Origin: an uncultured Collinsella sp.
GTDB taxonomy: Bacteria; Actinomycetota; Coriobacteriia; Coriobacteriales; Coriobacteriaceae
Length of the DNA stretch: 37,212 bases
Direction of reading: 5' to 3'
Assembly: GCA_900541645.1 (NCBI GenBank)
Contig: UQKQ01000016.1
Coordinates: 1 to 37,212 of the forward strand
The notes below the pieces were generated by a model that saw only the letters and a list, made by a program, of their open reading frames with translations, searched no databases and was not told the DNA's origin. Shown here one piece after another: positions 25,010 to 32,491 of this stretch. A program made the translations under genes and the position numbers. The number at the start of each line of letters is the position of its first letter. Positions within the stretch are counted from its first letter, which is position 1.

Positions 25010-27202
25010 TTAGTTGTTAAGCATGCGGTCGAAGCTTCCCGAGTCGCCATCCCGATAGTCGGCGGTCATCAGAATCTCCTGCGGAATGCGCCCGCCCTCG
25101 CGCAGCACATTGCGGAACTGCACGCGCGTGACCATGGGCAGATCCTTGATCGTCGCCGCCAAGTTCTGCGGCACGCCCTGGTTGGCAGCCGCGGGCTCGC
25201 ACTCGCCGCCGGCCTTCACGCGACGCTTATGCTCGGCGAGCATGGCGCGGTACATGCCGGCATGCAGGCGAATCTCAACCACATTGGCATTGCGAGCCTG
25301 CTCGACGATGCGCGCGCCCTCGCGGTCGATATCGCCCACGTAGTAGACGTAGTTAAAGCGATAGCCGATCTCAGCCAGATAATCGTCCAGGGCATGCGAG
25401 ACGCTCGCCTTGCATCCGCCGCCAAAAATCACGCCGCCCACCTTGATGCCAAAGAGCTTGGCGTGCTTGCGGCCACGCAGCAGCCTGACGATCTCGTCGT
25501 AGGTGTCCAGGTTCTCGACCATAATGAACGGCTTATCGGCGCCCAGCGTAAAGAAACCCGTAAAGTGAACGGGGCGGTTGGGGGCGACCTTAATCGCCTG
25601 CATGCTGATGCCCTTTTCGGTCATACGCCGAATTAGGCGCTCGCCGTGCTTGCCGTCAAAGGCCTTCTCATCGTTAAAAAGCTGGTAGGCACGCTGGCGG
25701 CGCGAGGCAACCGGCGTATCGGCACCTCGGTTTTGCTCGATCCAAGCCTGGATGATTGCGATTTCCTCGGCAATCTTGCGGTTGGACATCTCGTTGTGCT
25801 GAGTGCGCTGCGGCGCCTTTTTGCCGTCCTTGCCCTCGACCTTAACAATTTGAGTCTGCTGCTCCTTGATCTTAGAGAGCGCCGTAGGCGTAGGGACAAC
25901 TTTGAGCAGCTGCCTGCCCAAAACGCGGGCAAGGGCAAACGCCGATACCTCGCCGTGGACGGCCGACTCGGGCTGCTGGGTAGCACTATCAGCCGCGGCA
26001 GGCTCAGCCTGTGCATGAGGCTTACGCTTGGAATCTGCCCGGGTATTACGTTCCTGCTTGGGCGCAGACGAGCGCTTTTGCGGACGATCGGACTTGGCCT
26101 CCTTCGCCGGCTGGCGCTTGACCTGATCCACCGGAGTCTCGGCCTTCTCATCTCCGTTTTGTGTCGCTGTCTTCTCGGCCGCGGCCTCGGCATTTGAGCC
26201 ACGACCGCCGCGGTGACGACGACGGCGGGGCTTGCCTGAGGCGCTCTCCCCAGCCTGCTTATCAGCGGTCTGTTGAGCTTTGACCTCAGTGTCAGCCGCA
26301 GGCTGCGACTCGGAAGGTTGCTGCTCGCGAGCCGCCGGCTCAACGGTTTTCTCGGTTTGTTCGGCCTTCTCGGCCTGAGCGGTCGAAGCCGGCTCGCCCT
26401 TCTCCTGACGCCTTACGGGATACGCGCGCCTCGCAAAACCACGCCCGGGACGGCATGAACCCGGAGCCTTCTTGGCAGACTCCTCAACATCGTCTGCGGC
26501 CTCGGAAAGCTCTTCAACCTCATGCGCGACATCCTGCTGCGCAGCCTTAAAGTGGGCACCACGGCGACGCTGGGGCTCCTGGGCCTCCACGGGCTTTTGC
26601 TCCTTCGCGGGCCTCTGCGACTCGGCAGCAACCTCGTTCTCAACAGCCTCGGCATCCGTCTCACCCTTTCGAGCAACGGTGCGACGGAAGCGCTCCTGCT
26701 GGGCGCGACGCTGCGCATCGCGCTTGCCACCCCCGCCAAAACCGCCGCGCCCTGCCTTGGCCGTAAAGGCACGCACGACGTTCTCATCGAGCAACTCATC
26801 GGTATCAACATGCTCACGCGGAGCAACTTCTTCCACAGCAGGCACGTCAGCGGAATCCTCGACGACAAAATCTTCGACGGACTCGGCAGGCTGCTCCTGG
26901 GCATCGCGGATCTCGACATTGATGGTATAGAACGCCGGGCGCCCGTTAATGCCGCTGCCCTCGATCTTGGTCACGATATTTGCCGCGATAAGCTCATCGC
27001 GCATCGCCTTGGTATCGCATTCCTTATCGACGGAGCGGAAAATCTGCGCCAGCGCGCTCGACTTAATCTTGAGCGCCTTGCGGCAGAGCAGGTCGTAGGC
27101 AACCAGCTTGGCGCGCTCGGCAGAAAGCGACGTCTGGCTGCTCAGACGCTCAGCCAGAGCATCGACATTGTTTTGATTATCGGAATATACCGTCTTGGCC
27201 AC
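25010..27202 (-). CDS. Protein with winged helix, long disordered region and JetD/DUF2220-like Toprim domain
   Basis: A 730-residue protein from GTG 27202 (AAAGGGG four bases upstream); an ATG eight codons earlier is also possible. Residues about 15-105 look like a winged-helix pair (LAERLSSQTSLSAERAKLVA, SALAQIFRSV, INGRPAFYTINVEIRD). About 110-440 is highly charged, repetitive and disordered, rich in Glu, Lys, Arg, Ala and RRRRHRGGRG-like patches that would bind nucleic acid. The C-terminus (about 541-730) has the Toprim acid residues in IMVENLDTYDE (Glu563) and VGDIDREGARIV (Asp624, Asp626), with VIFGGGCKASVS between. This pattern resembles the DUF2220 nuclease-like domain of the Wadjet protein JetD. 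No jetABC genes are nearby. Biochemical role unknown; a nuclease or topoisomerase-like activity is possible. Confidence 0.72.
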   Translation of the reverse strand: MAKTVYSDNQNNVDALAERLSSQTSLSAERAKLVAYDLLCRKALKIKSSALAQIFRSVDKECDTKAMRDELIAANIVTKIEGSGINGRPAFYTINVEIRDAQEQPAESVEDFVVEDSADVPAVEEVAPREHVDTDELLDENVVRAFTAKAGRGGFGGGGKRDAQRRAQQERFRRTVARKGETDAEAVENEVAAESQRPAKEQKPVEAQEPQRRRGAHFKAAQQDVAHEVEELSEAADDVEESAKKAPGSCRPGRGFARRAYPVRRQEKGEPASTAQAEKAEQTEKTVEPAAREQQPSESQPAADTEVKAQQTADKQAGESASGKPRRRRHRGGRGSNAEAAAEKTATQNGDEKAETPVDQVKRQPAKEAKSDRPQKRSSAPKQERNTRADSKRKPHAQAEPAAADSATQQPESAVHGEVSAFALARVLGRQLLKVVPTPTALSKIKEQQTQIVKVEGKDGKKAPQRTQHNEMSNRKIAEEIAIIQAWIEQNRGADTPVASRRQRAYQLFNDEKAFDGKHGERLIRRMTEKGISMQAIKVAPNRPVHFTGFFTLGADKPFIMVENLDTYDEIVRLLRGRKHAKLFGIKVGGVIFGGGCKASVSHALDDYLAEIGYRFNYVYYVGDIDREGARIVEQARNANVVEIRLHAGMYRAMLAEHKRRVKAGGECEPAAANQGVPQNLAATIKDLPMVTRVQFRNVLREGGRIPQEILMTADYRDGDSGSFDRMLNN

Positions 27203-27310
27203 GGGGCCCCTTTCATATGCACACATATACGTCCATATGGTACAACGCACGAGCCTATCCACGCAAAACATCTGCGAGAACGCCCTTGCACCACCTGTTA
27301 TCACAAGAAA

Positions 27311-27346
27311 AAAGACCGGGTCCGCTTGATTGCGGACCCGGTCTTT
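27311..27346 (-). terminator. Terminator of cstA
   Basis: A perfect 15-bp stem (AAAGACCGGGTCCGC / GCGGACCCGGTCTTT) with a six-base loop. Plus-strand AAGAAAA before it is the T tract for minus-strand transcription. Confidence 0.9.
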
Positions 27347-27385
27347 CCGAGTCAAATAGATGGGAGATTCAACCCGTCCGACCGA

Positions 27386-29275
27386 CTAGGCCTTAGCGGC
27401 CTCGGCGTCGGCAGGAGCTTCAGCGGCAGCGGCGCGACCGTACTCGGCCTTGCCCATCTCGGACCACTCGGGCTCCTCATCAGGCATGGAGCCGGCCTCC
27501 TTGCCGAAGAACTCCTTGAGGCAGTTGACGGCGACGATGAGGCCCAGGACCATCAGCAGGACGGCGAAAACGAGCTGCAGGCCCTTGGTGGCGGCGACGG
27601 AAACGGCGGCCGTGGTGGCGGTAGCCGGGATGGTGCCGAAGAAACCGTAGGCCTGGACGGCGGTCATGCAGCCCATGGCGCTCTGGACCAGCGAGGTGAA
27701 GGTGCAGCAGAGCAGGAAGGCGACGGGCACGTAGAGCATCCAGCCCTTGCGGCCGGTGCACTTGCAGAACACGGCGAGGGTGATCATGGTCATACCGCCG
27801 AGCAGCTGGTTGGAAGCACCAAAGAGCGGCCAGATGTTGGCATAGCCACCAAAGGCAAGGGCGAGACCGGGAAGCAGGGTGACGACCGTGGCGAACCAGG
27901 GGTTGCCGAGAACCTTCATGTAGCCGGCCTTGGACTCGATGGCCAGGGCGTCGTTGGTCTGGGCAAAGAACTCGGAGAACGAGGTGCGGGCGATGCGGGC
28001 GACGGCGTCGAGCGAGGTCAGGGCCAGAGCGGAAACGTTCATGGTCATGAAGACGGTAGCGAGCGTACCGTCAACACCGAAGGCCTGCATACCGCGGGAG
28101 ATGCCAGCGGCGAAGATCTGGAACGGGGTGGAAGCGACACCGGCGTTGAGGGCGCCAGTACCGGCGGTGTTCATATCGGAGAACATGATGCCGGCGACGA
28201 TGATGGCAAGGATGCCGACGAAGGACTCGACGATCATGGCGCCATAACCGACCTTGACGGCGTCCTGCTCCTTCTCGACCTGCTTAGAAGAGGTGCCGGA
28301 AGAAACGAGGCTGTGGAAACCGGAGAGAGCACCACAAGCGACGGAGACAAACAGGACCGGGAACATCATGCCGGAGGCAGTGGAGAAGCCGGTGAAGACC
28401 GGAGCGGTGATAGTGGCCTGGCCGTTAACGCCCAGGACGACGATGCCGAGGACAGCGCAGGCGATCATGACGATCATCATGATGGAAGTGAGGTAGTCAC
28501 GCGGGGTCTTGAGCATCTGGATGGGCATAGCGCCAGCGAAGACCAGGTAGACCATGACGACGGCGAACCACTGGAACTTATCCAGGTAGACCGGGAACTG
28601 CATACCGACGGCGAACATGAGAACCATGAGGACCACGCCGGTGACGAACTCGGCGGCACCGGTGAGGTTGAACTTCTTCTGGGCCCAACCAAAGGCGATA
28701 GCGACGAAGGTGAACAGGATGGAGATGGTACCAGCGCAGCCGGCGGCATAGGACTTGGTGAAGTCGATGGCACCGGTAGCAGCACCAGAAGCGTCAACGG
28801 CCGGGGTGAACATGAACGTCTTGCAGACCATGTCGGTGAAGGCGGCGATGACGATGATGCAGAACAGCCAGCAGAACAGCAGGAACAGGCGACGGCCGGT
28901 CTTGCCGATGTACTTCTCGATGAGCTGAGCGAGCGACTTGCCGTTGTTCTTCATCGAAGCGTACAGAGCACCAAAGTCGTGGACGGCGCCAAAGAAGATG
29001 CCGCCGACGAGGACCCAGAGCACGACGGGCAGCCAGCCAAAGGCCATGGCGACGATCGTACCCGTGACAGGGCCAGCACCGCAGATCGAGCTGAACTGAT
29101 GCGAGAACGCGGTAAAGGCGGAGACGGGCGAGAAGCTCTTGCCGTCCTTCATGCGCTTGGCCGGCGTGAGGGCCTCTTTGTCAACGCCCCACTTGTTGGC
29201 CAGCCAGCGGCCGTAGCCCAGATAGCCGCAGGCGAGCACCGCCGCGGCCACAACCATGAGCAAAACTCCGTTCAT
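27386..29275 (-). CDS. cstA: CstA-family carbon starvation transporter (pyruvate/peptide)
   Basis: A 629-residue polytopic membrane protein of the CstA/BtsT family, which in E. coli imports pyruvate and possibly peptides. Motifs include KWGVDKEALTPAKRMKDGKS, FSHQFSSICGAGPVTGTIVA, GGIFFGAVHDFGALYASMKN, GALSGFHSLVSSGTSSKQV and LFGASNQLLGGM. It is about 70 residues shorter than E. coli CstA, and the C-terminus is a charged Ala/Glu tail in the cytoplasm. GAGGAGG gives a very strong ribosome site. A 250-bp leader with a candidate leader peptide and a terminator 36 bp before the start suggests transcription attenuation. Confidence 0.94.
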   Translation of the reverse strand: MNGVLLMVVAAAVLACGYLGYGRWLANKWGVDKEALTPAKRMKDGKSFSPVSAFTAFSHQFSSICGAGPVTGTIVAMAFGWLPVVLWVLVGGIFFGAVHDFGALYASMKNNGKSLAQLIEKYIGKTGRRLFLLFCWLFCIIVIAAFTDMVCKTFMFTPAVDASGAATGAIDFTKSYAAGCAGTISILFTFVAIAFGWAQKKFNLTGAAEFVTGVVLMVLMFAVGMQFPVYLDKFQWFAVVMVYLVFAGAMPIQMLKTPRDYLTSIMMIVMIACAVLGIVVLGVNGQATITAPVFTGFSTASGMMFPVLFVSVACGALSGFHSLVSSGTSSKQVEKEQDAVKVGYGAMIVESFVGILAIIVAGIMFSDMNTAGTGALNAGVASTPFQIFAAGISRGMQAFGVDGTLATVFMTMNVSALALTSLDAVARIARTSFSEFFAQTNDALAIESKAGYMKVLGNPWFATVVTLLPGLALAFGGYANIWPLFGASNQLLGGMTMITLAVFCKCTGRKGWMLYVPVAFLLCCTFTSLVQSAMGCMTAVQAYGFFGTIPATATTAAVSVAATKGLQLVFAVLLMVLGLIVAVNCLKEFFGKEAGSMPDEEPEWSEMGKAEYGRAAAAEAPADAEAAKA

Positions 29276-29310
29276 TACATTTCCTCCTCTAAAAAGAACT
29301 TCCTAGACAT

Positions 29311-29349
29311 AAAAAATGAGGGCCGTCGGTTGCGCTCGACGGCCCTCAT
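29311..29349 (-). terminator. Intrinsic terminator within the cstA leader
   Basis: On the minus strand ATGAGGGCCGTCG, eight-base loop, CGACGGCCCTCAT followed by six T. It ends 36 bp before the cstA start codon, so it must be read through for expression. Upstream are mutually exclusive smaller hairpins (29361-29378 against 29375-29397). Confidence 0.8.
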
Positions 29350-29400
29350 CTTCATCAGCCGCCCGTTATCGTACGGGCTAGCTGTATGTGCTAACCCGCA

Positions 29401-29445
29401 TCAGATAATTACTACGCTGATAATGTTTAGCTGATGCGTGAACAT
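29401..29445 (-). CDS. Candidate leader peptide of cstA (MFTHQLNIISVVII)
   Basis: A 14-codon frame on the minus strand ends NIISVVII-stop, so six of the last seven residues are Ile or Val. GAGGA lies ten bases before the ATG; an earlier ATG in frame (29469) would add MIEEDFLD. The leader frame CATCAGC can pair with GCTGATG at 29353-29359 or with the CTGATGC around its own stop. The arrangement of leader peptide, alternative hairpins and terminator resembles branched-chain amino acid attenuators such as ilvB. It is too short for routine gene calling and needs proof. Confidence 0.5.
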   Translation of the reverse strand: MFTHQLNIISVVII

Positions 29446-29524
29446 GTCTAAGAAATCCTCTTCAATCATGATGCGAACGATCCGTGCGTGTTCACATCCC
29501 CCAGTGGTTGAAAAGGAGTATGAA

Positions 29525-29578
29525 ACTTTAGTTGCCTAAAGTCAACGCAAATTTGTAATGAATTTTCAACTTTTTTTT
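29525..29578 (-). promoter_or_regulatory. cstA promoter (TTGACT-17-CATACT) with palindromic operator
   Basis: On the minus strand TTGACT and CATACT are 17 bp apart. The spacer overlaps a perfect palindrome ACTTTAG-GCAA-CTAAAGT (29525-29542). It recalls metal-dependent DtxR/MntR-type boxes but the regulator is unknown. An A/T-rich tract (29560-29580) upstream may be an UP element. Confidence 0.5.
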
Positions 29579-29644
29579 GGATTTCTCGGTATAAAACGCC
29601 ACTGACCTCGGACTTTACCCCACGACAGTTTTTGCATGAGAGAT

Positions 29645-29797
29645 GCCCCTGAGAGCCGTGGGAGCCGGGCGGCGCATATGAACTTTCCTGCTCTACAGTC
29701 CTGCGCAAGACGGAAAGCACATTAAGTGCTTTCCTTTGCGTGCGGAACTCGCGATAAAGTTCATATGCGCCGCCCGGCTCCCACGGCTCTCAGGGGC
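29645..29797 (-). repeat. Long palindromic element, copy C (42-bp perfect arms, 69-nt core, reversed)
   Basis: Arms 29645-29686 and 29756-29797 are perfectly complementary. The core (29687-29755) is in the opposite orientation to the other three copies. Its inner hairpin is GGAAAGCAC-TTAAT-GTGCTTTCC, changed on both sides relative to copies B and D so that pairing is kept. The last 13 bases of each arm next to the core (GCATATGAACTTT) are shared with copy D; the outer arms are not. Confidence 0.9.
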
Positions 29798-29809
29798 TCC
29801 CATCCCAAA

Positions 29810-29846
29810 TGCGGAGCAAAGCTCCGCACACCATCTTTTTCTTTCA
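29810..29846 (+). terminator. Rho-independent terminator between palindromes C and D
   Basis: TGCGGAGC-AAA-GCTCCGCA followed by CACCATCTTTTTCTTT. No gene on the plus strand ends just upstream, so it probably terminates transcription from or through element C. The rest of 29850-29937 shows no gene. Confidence 0.7.
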
Positions 29847-29937
29847 GCTAAAGCACGCCGGAAATTCGACGCAGCTGGCTAACCTTGCCGGACGTTGTCG
29901 ACGCCAATCCGGCTCAGAAGCCGCATCGATACAGAAA

Positions 29938-30094
29938 GGTCCCCGGCGCTGCCCGGGCGCCAGCGGCCGCATATGAACTTTATCGCGAGTTCCGCACGAA
30001 CAGGAGGCCACTTAATGTGGCCTCCGTCGTGAGCAGGACTGTAGAGCAGGAAAGTTCATATGCGGCCGCTGGCGCCCGGGCAGCGCCGGGGACC
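29938..30094 (+). repeat. Long palindromic element, copy D (44-bp perfect arms, 69-nt core)
   Basis: Arms 29938-29981 and 30051-30094 match perfectly. The core 29982-30050 is identical to copy B. It begins 12 bases past the stop codon of the tsaB-rimI-tsaD gene. Folded, the whole 157 bp would be one hairpin with internal loops. Confidence 0.9.
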
Positions 30095-30106
30095 GCGCCG
30101 TACCAG

Positions 30107-32491
30107 CTACAGCGTCATGTTTGGATCGGCGTCGACGTCGAACGGTGAGATTTCACCTCGGTCGAATTTACGGCGGGCGACCTCCGCGATCATGGCGGCG
30201 TTATCGGTGCAGGCAGACAAGGGCGGCACCGTCACGCGGATCCCCTGACGACCGAGCTTCTTGATCATCATCTCGCGCAGATGCGGATTAGCCGAGACAC
30301 CGCCGCCGATGCAATACTCCTTGCATCCGGTGGCATGCAGCGCGTTCTTGGCCTTCTTGTACTGCACGTCAAAGACTGCCGCCTCGAATGAAGCCGCCAG
30401 GTCGGGCAGATGGATCGTTCGGCCGGCTTTGGTCTCCTGCTCGATGTAGAGCGTCACAGCGGTTTTAAGACCCGAAAGCGAGAAACGATAATCTCCCCTG
30501 CTGTTAAGCGCGCGAGGAAAATCGATCGCGCGGGGATTGCCCGTCTCGGCCAGCTTGGAGATGATGGGGCCACCGGGATAGCCCAGACCCAACGCCTTGG
30601 CTACCTTGTCGAAGGCCTCGCCCACAGCATCGTCGAGTGTCTCACCAAGTACCTCGTAGTCGCCCCATGCCTTCACGTGCACGAGCATGGTGTGCCCGCC
30701 CGAGACAAGCGTGAAGATGAACGGCGGCTTGAGGTCGGGCTGTGCCAGCAAGTTGGCAAACAGGTGCCCCTCCAGATGGTTGACGCATACGAGCGGCTTA
30801 CCGGCAGCGTAGGCAAAGCCTTTGGCAAAGGCAACGCCCACCACGAGGGCGCCCACCAGGCCCGGACCCTGTGTCACGCCCACGGCGGCAAGCTCGCTGG
30901 GGGCAATGGCTCCGCCCTCAAGACCAAGCGATGCTGCGGCATCCTCGAGCGCCGCATCCACGACACTCACAATCACCTCAACGTGTTTGCGCGAGGCGAT
31001 CTCGGGCACCACGCCGCCAAAGCGGGCGTGAAAATCAATCTGTGTCGACACCTGGTTGGCCAGCATATTGCCATCCGCATCGATAATCGCCACGGCCGTC
31101 TCATCGCACGAACTCTCGATAGCGAGCACCAGGCGACGGCGCTCGATTTCGGCACGCTCCTCAGCAGTGCGTTCGGGCGCGGGCAGCGGCCATACACGCT
31201 GCTCTGCCGCCGTCGGCTCGGGCGAAGCATTGTCGACCGGAAGCACCAGGGGCAGCGGAGCCGTCATGACGATGGCATCCTTGCCGGCACCATAGTAGCC
31301 GCGGCGCCGTCCTGCCTCGGTAAAGCCCAGAGCGTTATAGAGCGCAATCGCTCCCTCGTTGCCGTCCTCGACCTCGAGCGAAGCCGTGGTGCAGCCGAGC
31401 ATCTGGGCATCATAGCTCACATGCGACAGCAGCTTGCGGGCAATGCCCTCACGGCGATGTGCCGGGTCGACGGCGACATCCAGAATCTGCACATCACCGT
31501 CCACGACCATACCGCCGGCAAGGCCCAGCAGCTTGCCGTCGTCGTGTGCCACCCACCAACTACGCGGCGCAGCGACGTCCTCGCCCAGTTCGGACAGGAA
31601 CATGCCCGGCGTCCACGCCTCGTGTCCGGCACCTTCAAAGCAGGCAGCCTCTAGCGCGCTCGCGCCCTCGGCATCCGCCGCGCCCATGGGACGGAACTGC
31701 AGATGACGACCGGCGAGCTCATCGGCAACGCCCGTAATTTCGCTCTGCGCACTCTCGGCAAGACCAAGACGCTTGCGCTCGTTTTCCTCGGCATCCGAAA
31801 GGCGCGTGTAAATCGGCAGGACGCGAGCCGGATCGCCGTCACCCGCAGCGTGCGCGAGCAGCAAGCCCTCGCCCGAAGGCCACCACAGGTCGCGCTCAAC
31901 GCAGCGAGCGGTCTCGTCCTCACCCAACAGCTTGCCATAGCGCACGAGACCGTCACCAGTCAGCTGAACCTGGTCCCAGTCCGCTGCTTGGCGCCACTCA
32001 TCGAGCGCCACGGCGACCTTGACCACGTGCTCGCGCTCAAATTGACGCTCGGGACCCTCATCGACCAGCATATACAGCGCCGGATATACCTCACCGCGCA
32101 TAGCATCGGCCAAGATACCAAGCTTGCCGCGCACGCCAGCCTTCCACGCCGTCCAAGCGCAAGCGTCAAGCGTCGACACGCCCAGCAGCGGAACATTGGC
32201 ACCGCGCGCGAGGCCCTTGGCAGTGGAGATGCCGATGCGCACACCCGTAAAGGACCCCGGGCCGCGACCGACCACGTAGCAACCAACATCGCTGCGATCC
32301 AGACCGGCTTGAGCCAGCACGCCATCAACGGTATTCACGAGCTCAACGTTGGCGTGACGGCGACACATGTGGTCGCCACTCGCGAGCTTCGTCTCGCCCG
32401 TCTGCCCATCAATCCAACTTGCCGCGCAGGCAAGCATGTCGGTCGAGGTATCGAGCGCCACCACCAGCGCGTTGTCGTTATGCAAGCTCAT
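30107..32491 (-). CDS. TsaB-RimI-TsaD fusion (t6A tRNA modification plus N-acetyltransferase)
   Basis: One 794-residue polypeptide joins three proteins. Residues about 5-240 are TsaB (VVALDTSTDMLACAA, VGRGPGSFTGVRIGISTAKG). About 263-412 are a RimI-like GNAT acetyltransferase (ILDVAVDPAHRREGIARKLL, EDGNEGAIALYNALGFTEAG). About 453-794 are TsaD (VLAIESSCDETAVAIID, VGVTQGPGLVGALVVG, metal-binding VNHLEGHLFAN, SGGHTMLVH, CIGGGVSANPHLR). TsaB and TsaD with TsaE and TsaC make the threonylcarbamoyl group of t6A37 in ANN-decoding tRNAs; RimI acetylates ribosomal protein S18 in E. coli. The ATG at 32491 overlaps the end of tsaE by 14 bp. AAGG is at normal distance. Confidence 0.93.
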   Translation of the reverse strand: MSLHNDNALVVALDTSTDMLACAASWIDGQTGETKLASGDHMCRRHANVELVNTVDGVLAQAGLDRSDVGCYVVGRGPGSFTGVRIGISTAKGLARGANVPLLGVSTLDACAWTAWKAGVRGKLGILADAMRGEVYPALYMLVDEGPERQFEREHVVKVAVALDEWRQAADWDQVQLTGDGLVRYGKLLGEDETARCVERDLWWPSGEGLLLAHAAGDGDPARVLPIYTRLSDAEENERKRLGLAESAQSEITGVADELAGRHLQFRPMGAADAEGASALEAACFEGAGHEAWTPGMFLSELGEDVAAPRSWWVAHDDGKLLGLAGGMVVDGDVQILDVAVDPAHRREGIARKLLSHVSYDAQMLGCTTASLEVEDGNEGAIALYNALGFTEAGRRRGYYGAGKDAIVMTAPLPLVLPVDNASPEPTAAEQRVWPLPAPERTAEERAEIERRRLVLAIESSCDETAVAIIDADGNMLANQVSTQIDFHARFGGVVPEIASRKHVEVIVSVVDAALEDAAASLGLEGGAIAPSELAAVGVTQGPGLVGALVVGVAFAKGFAYAAGKPLVCVNHLEGHLFANLLAQPDLKPPFIFTLVSGGHTMLVHVKAWGDYEVLGETLDDAVGEAFDKVAKALGLGYPGGPIISKLAETGNPRAIDFPRALNSRGDYRFSLSGLKTAVTLYIEQETKAGRTIHLPDLAASFEAAVFDVQYKKAKNALHATGCKEYCIGGGVSANPHLREMMIKKLGRQGIRVTVPPLSACTDNAAMIAEVARRKFDRGEISPFDVDADPNMTL

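Noticed and set aside
24685..25050. Short frames through palindrome B and the MITE-like element (also 29466-29720, 29885-30148, 6418-6867)
   Set aside because: They only translate repeat sequence, have no ribosome sites, and similar frames appear on both strands of each palindrome copy.
25010..29275. Wadjet defence island
   Set aside because: Only a JetD-like domain is present; no JetA, JetB or JetC and the neighbours are metabolic genes.
26522..29434. 970-codon plus-strand open frame opposite cstA and the Toprim gene
   Set aside because: It is antisense to two well-supported genes, lacks a ribosome site and its Gly/Asp/Glu/His-rich composition is typical of reverse-strand reading of high-GC genes.
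29645..30094. Phase-variable invertible promoter (inverton)
   Set aside because: Only about 69 bp separate the arms, no recombinase is encoded nearby, and no promoter facing a gene is apparent in the core; the reversed copy C alone does not prove inversion.
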